Of a stretch of DNA of 64,000 nucleotides, positions 23,475 to 36,175 are shown in pieces. The number at the start of each line of letters is the position of its first letter. Positions within the stretch are counted from its first letter, which is position 1. The translations under genes were made by a program, and so were the position numbers. Source of the DNA: Sinotaia quadrata (lineage: Eukaryota > Mollusca > Gastropoda > Architaenioglossa > Viviparidae); NCBI GenBank assembly GCA_028829895.1, contig CM054177.1:53441164-53505163 (forward strand). Reading direction: 5' to 3'. Below the pieces are notes generated by a model that was not told the origin of the DNA, searched no databases, and saw nothing but the letters and a program-made list of their open reading frames with translations.

Positions 23475-23690
23475 TTTTTGAGATAAAGTGAATTAGGAAA
23501 AAACAATCTATATAATTATGCTAAAGAGACCTGTTGCTTTCTTTCTTTTATTTTTTTAGATAAAGTGAATTGGGAAAAACAATCTATAATTACGCTAGAG
23601 AGATCTGTTGATTTCTTCCTTTTAATTTTGAGATAAAGTGAATTGGGAAAAACAATCTATAATTATGCTAGAGAGACCTTTTGATTTCTT
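23475..23690. repeat. ~65-75-bp tandem repeat, 3 copies
   Basis: Unit includes agataaagtgaattgggaaa and gctagagagacctgttgatt. Confidence 0.88.
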
Positions 23691-23854
23691 TAACCATGCA
23701 AGACCTGATATTATCGATCTGAAGTTTATGAATGTACTTGTGAATTTGACGTAACCGATTCTTATCACGCAATAGAGGAGTTTAATGATCTAAGTCACAT
23801 ACTTGTACATGTGACGTAATCTGCTGTAAAGTAACTGATCTGGAAGGCAAAGTT

Positions 23855-24125
23855 ATTCATCAAATTACGGGCTAATTATTTGTAGGTATGATGTATTCAG
23901 TCAGTCAAATTACGGGCTAATTATTTGTAGGTATGATGTATTCAGTCAGTCAAATTACGGGCTAATTATTTGTAGGTATGATGTATTCAGTCAGTTAATT
24001 TAGGGACTATTTGTTTGTTGGTATGATGTAATTAGTCAGTCAATTTATTTTCATTTTTGTTTGTTGGTATGATGTACTCAATCAATCACTTTACGAGCTG
24101 TTTGTTTGTTGAATGATGTACTCAG
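23855..24125. repeat. ~50-bp minisatellite, about 5-6 copies
   Basis: Unit tcaaattacgggctaattat plus tgtaggtatgatgtattcag. The first three copies are nearly identical and later ones diverge. Confidence 0.92.
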
Positions 24126-24499
24126 TATTAGAATCATTATTAAAGAAAGATTGTGTGTTTTTTCACTAGCAGGCCGAAAGCGAGTCGAATGCATTAAAAA
24201 TACGTGCGATAAAAACGTGTGTGAAATCTCAAAAAAGGAATGATACTATGAATGTTACATAGGAATTTCGCGCTCAAATATCACGTGATAGTAATTAATG
24301 ACGGTCAATGGCAGCTAGCTAGTAAGCTACAGCACGTTTGGGCGAAGTGGTTAGAGCTAGACGAGATGGTAATTGGCAGTGGGATGTGAGGGATCACTTC
24401 GTGATTGACAAATTACAAACACCAGGCCTTAAAGCACTTTTAGATTATGTTAAGGACAAAAGACCGAAACACCTGACAGGATAGCTAAAACCTACTTAC
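24126..24499. other. Unique sequence with a possible tRNA-like SINE relic near 24,330-24,420
   Basis: gggcgaagtggttagagc (24,340-24,357) resembles a pol III box A context of tRNA-derived SINEs. A GGATCACTTC word about 50 bases later is a poor box B. Evidence is weak. Confidence 0.2.
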
Positions 24500-25190
24500 A
24501 GGTATGAAGAAATGTATGGGACACGCGTTAATCCGACAGCTATTCAGTTTCTACAACGTAGAAGGTAAACGTGTGGAATTGACAGTAATAACCTGTGACT
24601 TTGTTAGGAAAAGCATGCAAAGACTATTGCAGATTCACCTAGACAAAGTTATTATAAACTATTATACCTTAAATCTAATAACTTCATTTCTGTTCTTGAT
24701 AAAAACTATCCTTTGATTTGTATTGACACTAATCTGTTGAATTGTGTTTTAGGGTATAAGGCTTTATTTGGTATTAAAATATTTGACTGTGTAAATAATT
24801 AATGATATCAAGTAAATATTTTTTTTGTATTTGTTATATGTATATTTGATTTTTTTATTTAATAAATTTATTGATCTTCTTATACATATTGATAGCCTTA
24901 TGTTGGAGAAGAAAGTGGGTAGACAGGTGTCAATAAAAACAGATTAAAAGACGGATTTATCTTCTCTTTAGTAAGAGTTTTCCACCTTTGGAAATATTGT
25001 GACGGCAAATGTTTGTCTTTTATACTATGAAGAGAAAACTTTTACAGCACCCGTTTATCCACCAAGTAAGTGGTGTCTGCTTGAAAATTATTAATAACAT
25101 AAATTAAGATTCTCATCACTTATAATTAGTTATGGATGATTCATTAATTCATAATAATCATAACCATTTACTAGGTGGCGTTTGCGTCAC
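24500..25190 (+). mobile_element. Dispersed repeat DR1, copy D (3' part)
   Basis: Contains the DR1 landmarks aaaactatcctttgatttgt, ttaataaatttattg, atgttggagaagaaagtggg, agattaaaagacggattt, ttttccacctttggaaatat, atccaccaagtaagtgg and aattagttatggatgatt. It ends GGTGGCGTTTGCGTCACA. The 5' third seen in copies A and I is not recognisable. Confidence 0.75.
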
Positions 25191-25224
25191 ACTGTTTTAG
25201 TTAAATTTTTATTTGCATACTGTG

Positions 25225-25450
25225 TAATTTCTTCATTAAATCTTTATTTTATTACTTTGTACTGTGTTTATTAAATCTTAATTTTATTACTGTGTACTGT
25301 GTTTATTAAATCTTAATTTTATTACTGTGTACTGTGGTTATTAAATCTTTATTTTATTACTGTGTACTGTGGTTATTAAATCTTTATTTTATTACTGTGT
25401 ACTGAATTCGTGCATTTTTTATTTTATTACTGTTCACTGAATTAATTAAA
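25225..25450. repeat. ~35-bp minisatellite, about 6 copies
   Basis: Unit ttattaaatcttaattttat plus tactgtgtactgtg. It starts about 35 bp past the right end of DR1 copy D. Confidence 0.92.
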
Positions 25451-25614
25451 TATTTGTTTTATTTCTGTGTACCTGTACTGTTTTTATTAAGTCGAGGTCT
25501 TTGAGGAAAATCTTTAAATTTTTGCTTAGACTATGTTTGTCTACCTCGAATCTTTTCTAACCACGTCTGTCAGTACAACGATAGAAGGGTAGCTCTTTAT
25601 TTCTATACGATAAT

Positions 25615-25770
25615 ACTGGGTCTCTTATTATTTATATATTATACTGTACAGAAATGGGTCTCTTATTATTTATATATTATACTGTACAGAAATGGGTCTC
25701 TTATTATTTATATATTATACTGTACAGAAATGGGTCTCGTATTATTTATATATTATACTACACAGGCAGG
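25615..25770. repeat. 38-bp minisatellite, 4 copies
   Basis: tctcttattatttatatatt at 25,621 and 25,659 and onward at 38-bp steps. Confidence 0.93.
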
Positions 25771-27394
25771 GATCGCTCATAATGCCTATACACAAATACT
25801 ACACAGAAAAATGGATCTCATTACCACGCTGTTATGAGTAATTATAACTCAAATATATACTGTGTATATATATGTACGAAGTAAATGACAATCCATATTT
25901 TATTAAAAGCGCTAAGATTTATTCCCTTTTTTTGAATTTAGTATACATCAGTAAGTTACATTTAGATTCTTTAACGATATAAAATGTTGTTTCTCATTGA
26001 CCTTAATCATTGTATATCAAAAGAGAAGACAGAGAATTTGTAAACATTAGTAAACAAAAGAGGATAGAGATTGTGAATAATGTTACAGTATAGAAGTCTG
26101 TTATGTAAGCAGTGTGACTATTAAGTGCCTTGTAGACGATAGAAAGTTGAGATGATTATAAGCAACATACAAAATTCAGTGCTATCCAGAGGTGCCATAC
26201 ATACTTAACCAATAGGAACTCGTTAGTGCACAACAACAACCTCAAAACAGTCATTGAAATCAATACGTTGTTTCTCCTACTGTCTGTCGCCAGCTAACTG
26301 AAAACAACAAATTCTTTCTTCTACTGTTAGAAACCAATTCATTAAAAATGTTCATTGAAAACGTGGTTTGTCGCCTACTATTCTCAGTTGCCAGTATATT
26401 AAAAGCACGTTTATCTCCTACTCAGTAGTCTGTGAAAACGTGGCTTGTCGCCAGTGGCCACCTCCTCCGTGATCAAATTTATGTATTATGAGAGTTTCTA
26501 TGCGTGTATGCATCCGTGAAAAAAAATGCATGTGTATATGTGTACTTTTTTAAATTGAACTGAGTCCTTTTGTGTCAGTGAGCAGGTTTTAATTCATTAT
26601 ATACATGTATGTACGTTCGTGTGCTTTTGGGGTGTTTGTGCATGCGTTCTTGCTTGCACTGTACAGAGAGAGAGAGAGAGAGAGAGTAGTTTTTAAAAGA
26701 AAAACACCTGCATTTTACAAGAAATTAAAATGTATTAATTTTTATTAAATGTGTATACTGGTTATGTATTGTGTACATTGAATGAATGAGTGTGTATTGT
26801 GAGTATTGATGCATATTAAGTGTGGATTGAATTCATCTAAATTTAGAATTATTGAGTGTATACTGAGTATGTAGTTAGTATGTATTTGGTGTGTCTTGGT
26901 ATTAAGATGTGAGCATTATCAAACGGACTCTATGCCCCTATGCCAGTTTCATTTCCAGTTACTGACACAATTCTGTGCTCGCTGGTCTTGGCCTCGAACA
27001 AGTGTGAAATTAATTACTTCACAAAGACTTAACTATGGCGGCATTGTCGATTAAGCAGTCAACCAGCATTCTACAAATGCATTCTGTAGTTTACCAGAAG
27101 GGATATGCAATTATCTTTAATGGTCTTTCGCCACCTCAGTACTGACAGACACGTCTTATAACAAGAGTATTCCATCACATTCGCTAAAGCATGAAATCGA
27201 CAAGGTGTCACTGCCAGGACCTCTCTGACATCTATTAATGACACATATTTAGAGCAGCGTATTGAGATATAGATTAATTACGAAATACAGAATCATCGGA
27301 TTTGGGGAGAAAATGGGCTTTCTCGTTGACCTTCTTATTTATTTAATATCACTGTTATCGCTCTTCTTTCGCAGTTATCCTCTCCTTTTACTAC
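25771..27394. other. Mostly unique AT-rich sequence, no gene seen
   Basis: Contains a short (GA)n at about 26,666-26,687 and a degenerate repeat of gaaaacgtggtttgtcgcc near 26,250-26,460. No exon or mobile-element end recognised. Confidence 0.5.
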
Positions 27395-27515
27395 AAAATA
27401 TTTTCTCCTGAATACTTTTACATCTTCAAAATAAAGTATCCTTTACTCCTTTCTCCACGTGTAAACATTTTCTCCTGAATACTTTTACACCTTTCAAAAT
27501 AAAGTATCCTTAATA
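27395..27515. repeat. ~60-bp tandem duplication
   Basis: Two copies of ttttctcctgaatactttta plus caaaataaagtatcctt. Confidence 0.88.
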
Positions 27516-28022
27516 CAAGATACGTCGGCAAAGCTACGTATGTATAGTAACACTTTTGCCTATCTCTGTCTGGTTTAGCATGTAGAATTGCGCATTATCA
27601 AAACTATTCTTTACGAAGTTTCTAGAGCCTTTTTAGTAAATCTATATCATTCTTTTCATGAAATTCCCATTTTACAACGATATGAAAGTAACTTTCCCTT
27701 TTATTTGTTTTGTGTGACATGCAAGCAACACTACAAAGAAATAAGCATTTGTTTCAAAGGGAGAGAAGTAAAAGAGAAGGTAAGTTGTCATGAATTTATT
27801 TTTAAATTACACTGGCAGTAATAGATTCTTCACCACCCTCCTTTATAGTGGAAATATACAGAACAATGACCTTGATCAACTGTACTCGTCAAGGTAAATG
27901 GGTGGTCGTTGGTCTGAGTTATTGATCTGATCTAACAGGTGCAATATGTAGCAAAAGCACCTCTTTTCCTTCCTAACGGAGCTAATACTGCTGGAATGAT
28001 GAAAGTCACAACCACCACCCTA

Positions 28023-28082
<60 letters not shown>

Positions 28083-28464
28083 TTTTATTTTGTATCTGTT
28101 AAATAATACCTGGGGACGCATTCACCTAACAGTAAAGTTAAAGTTTTGCGGCTGAAGAAAGAACAATAAGTTTATTATCGTCTGAAATATTTTGTTAAAA
28201 CTTTTCACCCTTATCACACATTTGCTATATTCATTGCCTGAAATGTTTTGTTAAGCTTTTCATATTTATCACATTTTCTTTTGTGTAATAAAATTTCCTA
28301 TCTGAAACAATGTTCTCTGTATGCCTTTTAGAAAATAAAGTTACTTTTTAAAATATAATTTCTAACTCTTTCTTTATATAACGTTGTCTACACTTGTCTG
28401 ACAAAAGTCATTGAATTATCTGTGACTATATTACAAGCCTCTATTGCAAATCTACATCTTTAGT
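27516..28464. other. Unique sequence with a (CT)n microsatellite at 28,027-28,080
   Basis: Apart from the CT run, nothing recognised. A 77-codon open frame at 27,588-27,821 shows no family resemblance. Confidence 0.55.
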
Positions 28465-28740
28465 ATTTGGAAAGTAAAGACTGTATAAACATAAACTTGA
28501 CTCCGGCCAACCCGTATTCATGTTGTATTTATAAAGTATAGACTGTATATACTTGACTCCGGCCAACCCGTACTCATGTTGCATTTGGAAAGTATAGACT
28601 GTATATACTTGACTCCGGCCAACCCGTACTCATGTTGCATTTGGAAAGTATAGACTGTATATACTTGACTCCGCCAACCCGTACTCATGTTGCATTTGGA
28701 AAGTATAGCTGTGTACATTGGACTTCGGCCAACCCCTGCT
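28465..28740. repeat. 56-bp minisatellite, about 5 copies
   Basis: ctccggccaacccgtactca recurs at 28,501, 28,557 and onward at 56-bp steps (one copy lacks a G). Edge copies are diverged. Confidence 0.93.
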
Positions 28741-29867
28741 CATCTAAGAACGGATAGTATTTTAAATAATAGCTATACAGATTCCGAAAAATATCTTTTC
28801 AACTTTGAAACAATACAAAATTACCAACCAATCAAATTTAGACACAGAAAAGTAGCGAGATTTATTTTGTTGTTGTTGTAAATACGCAGTTGTACAGATT
28901 TCTTAGCCATCGTTTTGAGGGCGCGTGTATGAGGCTGTGGTTGAAGAAAGTACTCAGAGCAATGTGCTTTCTCTCGTTGTGACTCAGGGGGAACCTGACA
29001 AAAACGAAGATGAGCAAACTTGTCAAACCTTGACAACTAACAAGTTTGGAACTGGCGCGCTTTTCGGGAAAGCTCCGCTCTAAGTTGGGCGGCTGTCGTG
29101 AAACCGAGCCCAGAAAACTTAATGACTTTCTCTGTAAATTGGGACAAACTCAGTATTGTATACACCTCCTAGTTGACCTTTAATATTGGACTGAATTTAT
29201 AAAGATAATTTTCGGATATCCTCTATTATTATTACATACAGTACGGCTATATATATTGTTTCAACTGTAAACATTATTTGTATTTATCTATATTTAATTC
29301 TAATACAATCCGTAATCTCAGTTTGCCTGCTATTGCTTATTAAATCACCTCTGAGTTCAATAGGCTCTTCGTTAACTCTAGGTACTTATATTCTCGTTCT
29401 ATCTACACCTGTCTAGGCATGGTTGAGTGTGACTGTGGAGGGAGGGGGGTAAATCATTTAACTCTCTATCGATTTGTTTGGTGGTGTCACCCCCTCCCCC
29501 ACGACAATTTATAACTTGCTTCGCCACTAAGCTGCATGTTACGAAAAGACTGAGTGTGACACAAACATCTATAGTCACATTCAGCCATTTATACGTCGTA
29601 AGTTGTATAAATGTTTTCATTTTTCTTTCGTCTGCTACACTTGTATACTATTATTCTACGATAAGAAGGGTGAAGATTGAGTCATTGATATATTAGTATC
29701 TTATTGTACAATTTTAACTCATATTTCGTTATATTAGTGTCACATTACACAATGTTAATTTCTATTTCTTTCTGCCTATACATTATAGATTGCTTAACTC
29801 AACTGCTAAGTAGTTATGTTAGTATCATACAGTACAATTGTGATGGGGGAGGGTGCATGTACATTGC
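28741..29867. other. Unique sequence, locally GC-richer at 28,900-29,110; no gene assigned
   Basis: The GC-rich part could include a gene fragment (minus frame 28,821-29,036, 71 codons), but I recognise no family and see no paired splice sites. Confidence 0.4.
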
Positions 29868-30010
29868 GCACTGTTAGTTGATATGGAGGTGGTCACGTGA
29901 TCCATTATAATGATAGCATCAGGCAACAGGCAGCAAGCACTGTTAGTTGATGTGGAGGTGGTCACGTGATCCATTATAATGATAGCATCAGGCAACAGGC
30001 AGCAAGCACT
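29868..30010. repeat. 69-bp tandem duplication
   Basis: Two near-identical units start gcactgttagttgat at 29,868 and 29,937, and a third start is cut at 30,006. Each carries ggtcacgtgatcc, a CACGTG palindrome. Confidence 0.94.
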
Positions 30011-30499
30011 GTCAACGACCGTCCATGGACAGTTTACTTACAGAAGAAAAAATAATTTTGCGTCAGCTTCCATCCCATCCCACCTACTCTACCCCTAGGG
30101 TATCCATAGTGGTGAAAAATATTTTTGTAGGGATCATATTCCCCTTTGCTGTTAACGTGTAGGAGGGGAGCAAGACCGACGTAAGTAGACGCTAACCCAG
30201 GTGGGGGCATTCCCCTCACAGTAGCATGCACAGCAGATCAGCACTCGTCTAATGAGTTCAGACCGCCTGAGAGCCGATACTCGCTTTCCAATTCTAGTTT
30301 TTAGGAGACCCTTAGCGCAGAAAGAATATTTCTATAAGGCCCTGGACGAAAACTTTCATCAGCTTAGATTGATTCTTTTGAACATATAGTCTTAATTGTG
30401 GAATTTAAAGAAAAATATCTAAAATTTCATTGACCCATCTGAGATTTCACACGATAATGGAGTGTTGTTGTAACGACCAGACATGAGTCTCAGTGACGC
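30011..30499. other. Unique sequence, no gene seen
   Basis: A minus open frame at 30,034-30,231 (65 codons) has no recognised family; otherwise empty. Confidence 0.5.
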
Positions 30500-30855
30500 G
30501 CTCTCAAAACTTGACATGATAAACATGGTACAGTATAAATCATGATCTCAAAACTTGACATGATAAACATGGTACAGTATAAATCATGATCTCAAAACTT
30601 GACAGAATAAACTTGGTACAGTATAAATCATGATCTCAAAACCTGACAGGATAAACATGCTACAGTATAAATCATTATCTCAAAACTTGACATGATAAAC
30701 ATGGTACAGTATAAATCATGATCTCAAAACTTGACAGAATAAACTTGGCACAGTATAAATCATGATCTCAAAACATGACAGGATAAACATGCTACAGTAT
30801 AAATCATTATCTCAAAACCTGACAGGATAAACATGTTATAGTATCAATCATGATC
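30500..30855. repeat. 44-bp minisatellite, about 8 copies, two unit types
   Basis: gatctcaaaacttgacatga starts units at 30,544, 30,588 and onward at 44-bp steps. Variants (acatgg, acttgg, acatgc) recur in a repeated order, which suggests block duplication of three units. Confidence 0.94.
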
Positions 30856-30962
30856 TCTTTTCTTAAAAACAACAAAAACAGCAGTTCAAAAAGCATTCTT
30901 TGAATTCACACACACGCACACAAACTCACACACATTGAGCAAAGTAAGACAAACGCATGATG

Positions 30963-30989
30963 GATGGACGGACGGACGGACGGACGAAC

Positions 30990-31071
<82 letters not shown>

Positions 31072-31115
31072 GTAGGTAGGTAGGTAGGTAGATAGGTAAG
31101 TAGGTCGATATGTAG
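30963..31115. repeat. (GACG)n-(GATA)n-(GGTA)n tetranucleotide microsatellite
   Basis: Three tetranucleotides follow one another, each one base change from its neighbour: GGAC/GACG, then about 25 GATA, then GGTA. Confidence 0.97.
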
Positions 31116-31284
31116 GTAGTTAAATAGATGTACGATTATTATTTGTATACAAAATGTACATTGCTTTGGTAGATGTAGATATATTTTGAATGATCACGAT
31201 TTGAATACGTATCTTACTTAGGCACATATAGATGTATTTTATATGATTAGTTCTTGAATACATATTTTGCTTTGGTAGATACAG

Positions 31285-31545
31285 ATACAGTTTATGTGAT
31301 CAGTGACACGAATAATAAATTGTTTTTGTGCATAAAGACTTTTTATGTGATCAGTGACACGAATAATAAATTGTTTTTGTGCATAAAGACTTTTTATGTG
31401 ATCAGTGACACGAATAATAAATTGTTTTTGTGCATAAAGACTTTTTATGTGATCAGTGACACGAATAATAAATTGTTTTTGTGCATAAAGACTTTTTATG
31501 TGATCAGTATCTTGAATAATAAATTGTTTTTGTGCATATAGATGT
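31285..31545. repeat. 51-bp minisatellite, about 5 copies
   Basis: Unit tttatgtgatcagtgacacg plus aataataaattgtttttgtg at 51-bp steps. The 95-codon open frame with a 17-residue period is a by-product. Diverged relatives begin near 31,130. Confidence 0.94.
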
Positions 31546-31945
31546 ATTTTATATGATCAGAGTGACTTGAATAATAAATTGCTTTGGTACATATAGATGT
31601 ATTTTATATGATCAGAGTGACTTGAATAATAAATTGCTTTGGTACATATAGATGTATTTTATATGATCAGAGTGACTTGAATAATAAATTGCTTTGGTAC
31701 ATATAGATGTATTTTATATGATCAGAGTGACTTGAATAATAAATTGCTTTGGTACATATAGATGTATTTTATATGATCAGAGTGACTTGAATAATAAATT
31801 GCTTTGGTACATATAGATGTATTTTATATGATCAGAGTGACTTGAATAATAAATTGCTTTGGTACATATAGATGTATTTTATATGATCAGAGTGACTTGA
31901 ATAATAAATTGCTTTGGTACATATAGATGTATTTTATATGATCAG
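31546..31945. repeat. 55-bp minisatellite, about 7-8 copies
   Basis: Unit atatgatcagagtgacttga plus aataataaattgctttggta at 55-bp steps, for example 31,621 and 31,676. It is plainly derived from the same ancestor as the adjoining 51-bp array. Confidence 0.95.
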
Positions 31946-32040
31946 TGATTAAACTAAGATTATCATCACTTGTAATTAGTTACGGGTGATTAAATAATAA
32001 TATTAATCATAACCATTAACTAAGTTGCGATAGTGTCACA
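31946..32040 (+). mobile_element. Dispersed repeat DR1, copy E (right terminus only)
   Basis: gattatcatcacttgtaatt, agttacgggtgattaa and ataaccattaactaagttg lead to GTGTCACA at 32,033-32,040. Arrays touch it on both sides. Confidence 0.7.
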
Positions 32041-32350
32041 GTCATTAAAGTGGATAGCAGCATGATGAGTCATTAAAGTGGATAGCGACATGATGAGTCA
32101 TTAAAGTGGATAGCGACATGATGAGTCATTAAAGTGGATAGCGGCATGATGAGTCATTAAAGTGGATAGCGGCATGATGAGTCATTAAAGTGGATAGCGA
32201 CATGATGAGTCATTAAAGTGGATAGCGGCATGACGAGTCATTAAAGTGGATAGCGGCATGATGAGTCATTAAAGTGGATAGCGGCATGATAAGGCATTAA
32301 AGTGTATAGCGATATGATGAGGCATTAAAATACTCAGTGACATGATGAGT
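32040..32350. repeat. 28-bp minisatellite, about 11 copies
   Basis: gtcattaaagtggatagcgg repeats every 28 bp (32,041, 32,069 and onward). The first unit starts at the last base of DR1 copy E. Confidence 0.95.
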
Positions 32351-32577
32351 ACAAGTGCCGCATTTTCAAGTGTCAGAAATATCGCTCAGAATGAATGTAC
32401 TAGTTGAAATTTCAGTGCAAATTGTTTTTCATATAATTCCTCTTGAAGATTTACAGACTGAAAATAAGGGTAATGCTTCTTACTTTCAGGTTTGAAACCC
32501 CAACCCTCCCGCCTACATGTCCCAGGTATTCTTTGATACATACATACATCCCAAATTAAACATTTATATATATTGTA

Positions 32578-32811
32578 GCAGAGTAAATTTGCCTATCCCT
32601 ATTTCTAAAAGTAATTGTTATATATGTTGTTAAATTATCGAAGTGACCCGACCTTGGGCACTCCTTATGATGGTATTTTTGTAAGTGTCAGATGAAATAG
32701 ACACTCAAGTTGAGAATATGCTAGAAAATGCTCATATAATGCAAACCAATCCCAACTAGATGAGTAGTTTTTATTATCCAGTGGTTACGATTTACGAGAA
32801 AGAGCAAGGGA
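32578..32811 (+). mobile_element. Dispersed repeat DR1, copy F (left end)
   Basis: Begins tgtagcagagtaaatttgcc and continues through tgacccgaccttgggcactc, gttgagaatatgctagaa and atccagtggttacgattta. The 35-bp array then interrupts it. Confidence 0.78.
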
Positions 32812-33140
32812 AGTGAAGGAGAGCTGATGCTAATAAGGCAAGGGGTGAGAAGTAGAGATAATGCTAATAAAAGCAAGGAGAGTGAAGAAAAGCTAGTGCT
32901 AATAAAAGCAAGGAGAGTGAAGAAAAGCTAGAGCTAATAAAAGCAAGGAGAGTGAAGAAGAGCTAATGCTGATAAAAGCAAGAGGAGTAAAGAAAAGCTA
33001 GAGCTAATAAAAGCAAGAGGAGTGAAGAAAAGCTATAACTAATAAAAGCAAAGGGAATGAAGTAAAATAGTGCTAATAAAAGCAAGGTGATTGAAGAAAA
33101 GCTAGAGCTAATAAAAGCAAAGGGAGTGAAGAAAAGCTGT
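32812..33140. repeat. 35-bp minisatellite, about 9 copies
   Basis: agctagtgctaataaaagca plus aggagagtgaagaaa repeated at about 35-bp steps directly after DR1 copy F. The first DR1-like words (agagcaagggaagtgaag) look like the seed. Confidence 0.93.
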
Positions 33141-33404
33141 TCATTTGTCATTTCAGTCAGTCATCGATCTTTTGCGACGAAATTCGCGAGCATATCAACT
33201 TGACATCAAAGCTTTAATATGACTGAACGTTCACTTTTGGTTTATGTCTGAAAGTCATATAAATCGACTAGCAACAGACTGTCAGCCAAGGTTGTGATTA
33301 AGTCCCCAAGATATGACGATTCAAGCTGTGACAGGTCGTACTCGACATGAGTTCAGAGCCAACGAGTCATCAGGATGCTTTTATGACACTGATGTTCTAA
33401 GAGC
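33141..33404. other. Unique sequence, no gene seen
   Basis: Short unique gap between arrays; nothing recognised. Confidence 0.5.
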
Positions 33405-33575
33405 CTGAATTTCTGAAGTCCTGTAAGCAGTTTGAAATTCTAAAATCATAAAGGATGTCGGAATTTCTGAAGTCCTGTAAGCAGTTTGAAATTCTAAAAT
33501 CATAAAGGATGTCGGAATTTCTGAAGTCCTGTAAGCAATTTGAAATTCTAAAATAGTAAAGAACGTTGGAAATTC
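33405..33575. repeat. 57-bp minisatellite, 3 copies
   Basis: Unit ttctgaagtcctgtaagcag plus tttgaaattctaaaatcata. Confidence 0.93.
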
Positions 33576-33679
33576 AAATATCATGAAAGTACATTAATAA
33601 ACACAATGTTGTTTATATTTTCCAAGCACTTTACAGATACTATTATTTCAAAGCCTAAATACATTAATAAACATACTAT

Positions 33680-33967
33680 TTCTTTACATGCACCAAGCAT
33701 TTGAAAACATACTATTTCTTTACATGCTCCAAACACTTATAAACATACTATTTCTTTACATGCTCCAAACACTTATAAACATACTATTTCTTTACATGCT
33801 CCAAACACTTATAAACATACTATTTCTTTACATGCTCCAAACACTTATAAACATACTATTTCTTTACATGCTCCAATCACTTGTAAACATACTATTTCTT
33901 TACATGCTCCAAACACTTATAAACATACTATTTCTTTACATGCTCCAAACACTTATAAACATACTAT
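33680..33967. repeat. 36-bp minisatellite, 8 copies
   Basis: Unit aaacatactatttctttaca plus tgctccaaacacttat at 36-bp steps. The 160-codon open frame across it has a 12-residue period and runs into DR1, so I reject it as a gene. Confidence 0.95.
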
Positions 33968-34235
33968 TTCTCCTTTCTCTCTTAAACACATTCTCACAAA
34001 TCCTGCAACAATATCCATTAACCCAATACACACGCTGCTTAAGAAATATAACATTGATCAAAATTCACAAGTATAATGTACAATGTAATCAAATTTGTGA
34101 ACGTAGAAATAATGGTTCAATTACACAAGTATTCTCCAATTCAAATCATAGATTAACAGCAAACACGTAGGAAATATTTCAAAGTCCAATCTTCTTTATC
34201 AGTCAGTTAATTTACCATAAGCTAATGATCGCCTT
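33968..34235 (-). mobile_element. Dispersed repeat DR1, copy G (inverted, internal fragment)
   Basis: On the minus strand this matches the stretch with taatggatattgttgcagga, gtgtaagagagaaagg and the gaaatatttc-type block. It is closest to copy H at 51.7-52.0 kb. Arrays sit at both ends. Confidence 0.72.
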
Positions 34236-34249
34236 TATAACCTAGACAA

Positions 34250-34545
34250 GAAAAATTGGTTGTGGACCACCCAGAAATAGTATTTCTCTAGACAAGAAAA
34301 ATGGTTTGTTGACCACCCAGAAATAGTATTTTTCTAGACAAGAAAAATCGTTTGTTGACCACCCAGAAATAGTGTTTTTCTAGACAAGGAAAATGGTTTG
34401 TTGACCACTTAGTAAATAGTGTTTCCCTAGACAAGACAAATGGTTTGTTGACCACTTAGTAAATAGTGTTTCCCTAGACAAGACAAATGGTTTGTGGACC
34501 ACTTAGTAAATGGTGTTTCCCTAGACAAGATAAATGGTTTGTGGA
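34250..34545. repeat. 46-bp minisatellite, about 6 copies
   Basis: ctagacaagaaaaatggttt plus gttgaccacccagaaatagt at 46-bp steps. The later half carries a cacttagtaaatagtg variant. Confidence 0.94.
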
Positions 34546-34647
34546 CATCTGCATGCTTGGCACCGCCTCAGACAATAACTGTCCGTTACCGAGTGCCAGA
34601 TCTTAGTGACATTCATCTATATAATCATGAGCTAAGAATGGTCCTTA

Positions 34648-34950
34648 CATCTGTCTACTTATTCAAGGTCATTACGTCTGTCTACGTATATAGGGACTGC
34701 GAGGGGCCATTACGTCTGTTTACGTATTTAGGGATTGCGAGTGGTCATTAGGTCTGTTTACATATTTAAGGACTGCGAGTGGCCATTACGTTTGTTTATG
34801 TATTTAGAGGCTGAGAGAGGCCATTACGTCTGTCTACGTATTTAGGGGCTGAGAGAGGCTATTACGTCTGTCTACGTATTTAGAGGCTGAGAGAGGCCAT
34901 TACGTCTGTCTACGTATTTAGAGGCTGAGAGAGGCCATTACGTCTGTCGT
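34648..34950. repeat. 38-bp minisatellite, about 8 copies
   Basis: ggccattacgtctgtctacg plus tatttagaggctgagaga at 38-bp steps (34,819 and 34,857), more diverged at the left. Confidence 0.94.
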
Positions 34951-35699
34951 ATAAATGAAAGAATTCAAGGAGACGCATCAGAGGTAAAGATCAAACAGCT
35001 GAATCTTTCCAATATATGCACTCGTAAATATGTCTCTATGATGATTTCTTTTTTTTTTACTCCTTATATATTAATTTCTTGTACCTGTTACGTATTTTCG
35101 AAGAAAAAAGACTCAGCAAAGAACTGTAAGAAATGAGAGTAACATAAAATGAACTGTAAAGAACAATGCATTCTTTATTTTCTTTACGTCATGCTATGTA
35201 CCGAGTATTCACAAAATGACTGAACTGATGTGGAATATTTAGTGTTTCATTAATAACGTGATTAGTTGTTAGTGTGTATTATATATACATATATTTGCTT
35301 TTGTCAGTATTTACATAGAAATTGTACATTCAGATTCAATTTATTTTCTATTCTGTTTTTTTAAAATTCTTTTATTATTATTAACACTTATGTATTCAGC
35401 TTAAACGGAAGACGATATATTGATTGGGGGGTAAGAGTGGATGTTTATTTGTAAAGTCGTAAATCTAGCATTACGTTCCTTAAGTATCCCTCCCAGGAGT
35501 GAGACGATAAAGGCCGAACCAATAGTGTATCTGAAAAAAGTATTGACACGCTTGATTTGAATTGGTAACACTCATTGCAGCTAATAGTGTAAAGAGACAG
35601 TGATGCTTGACCGAGAGTTGTAAATTCTGGATGGTGTTAAGGGGGTTAATTAGTTGAATTATTAACCCCGTTCATCATATGGTGCTTACAGCATTTGTG
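34951..35699. other. Unique AT-rich sequence, no gene seen
   Basis: No array, ORF or mobile-element landmark recognised. Confidence 0.5.
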
Positions 35700-36175
35700 T
35701 TTACTTTGATATATCAGTGAATACAGAATACGTATCTAAACTGATAAGCACTGTATACAGAAAATCACCCCCTCCAATTTACACAGATATCACACTACAT
35801 ACAGCATTTGTATCTACACTGATATGACACTACATACAGCATTTGTATCTACACTGATATGACACTACATACATCATTTGTATTTACTCTGATATGACAC
35901 TACATACAGCATTTGTATCTACGCTGATATGACGCTACATACATCATTTGTATCTACACTGATATGACACTACATACATCATTTGTATCTACACTGATAT
36001 GACACTACATACATCATTTGTATCTACACTGATATGACACTACATACAACATTTGTATCTACACTGATATGACACTACATACAGCATTTGTATTTACTCT
36101 GATATGACACTTCATACAGCATTTGTATCTACACTAATATGACACTTTATACAGCATTTGTATCTACACTGAAAT
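35700..36175. repeat. 35-bp minisatellite, about 12 copies
   Basis: gatatgacactacatacagc plus atttgtatctacact at 35-bp steps (35,821, 35,856 and onward). Cagc and catc variants are interspersed. Confidence 0.94.

Noticed and set aside
24330..24420. tRNA gene or SINE head
   Set aside because: Only a box A-like word is acceptable; box B and the cloverleaf cannot be formed convincingly.
33688..34170. 160-codon plus-strand frame
   Set aside because: A 36-bp array read through, then running into an inverted DR1 fragment.
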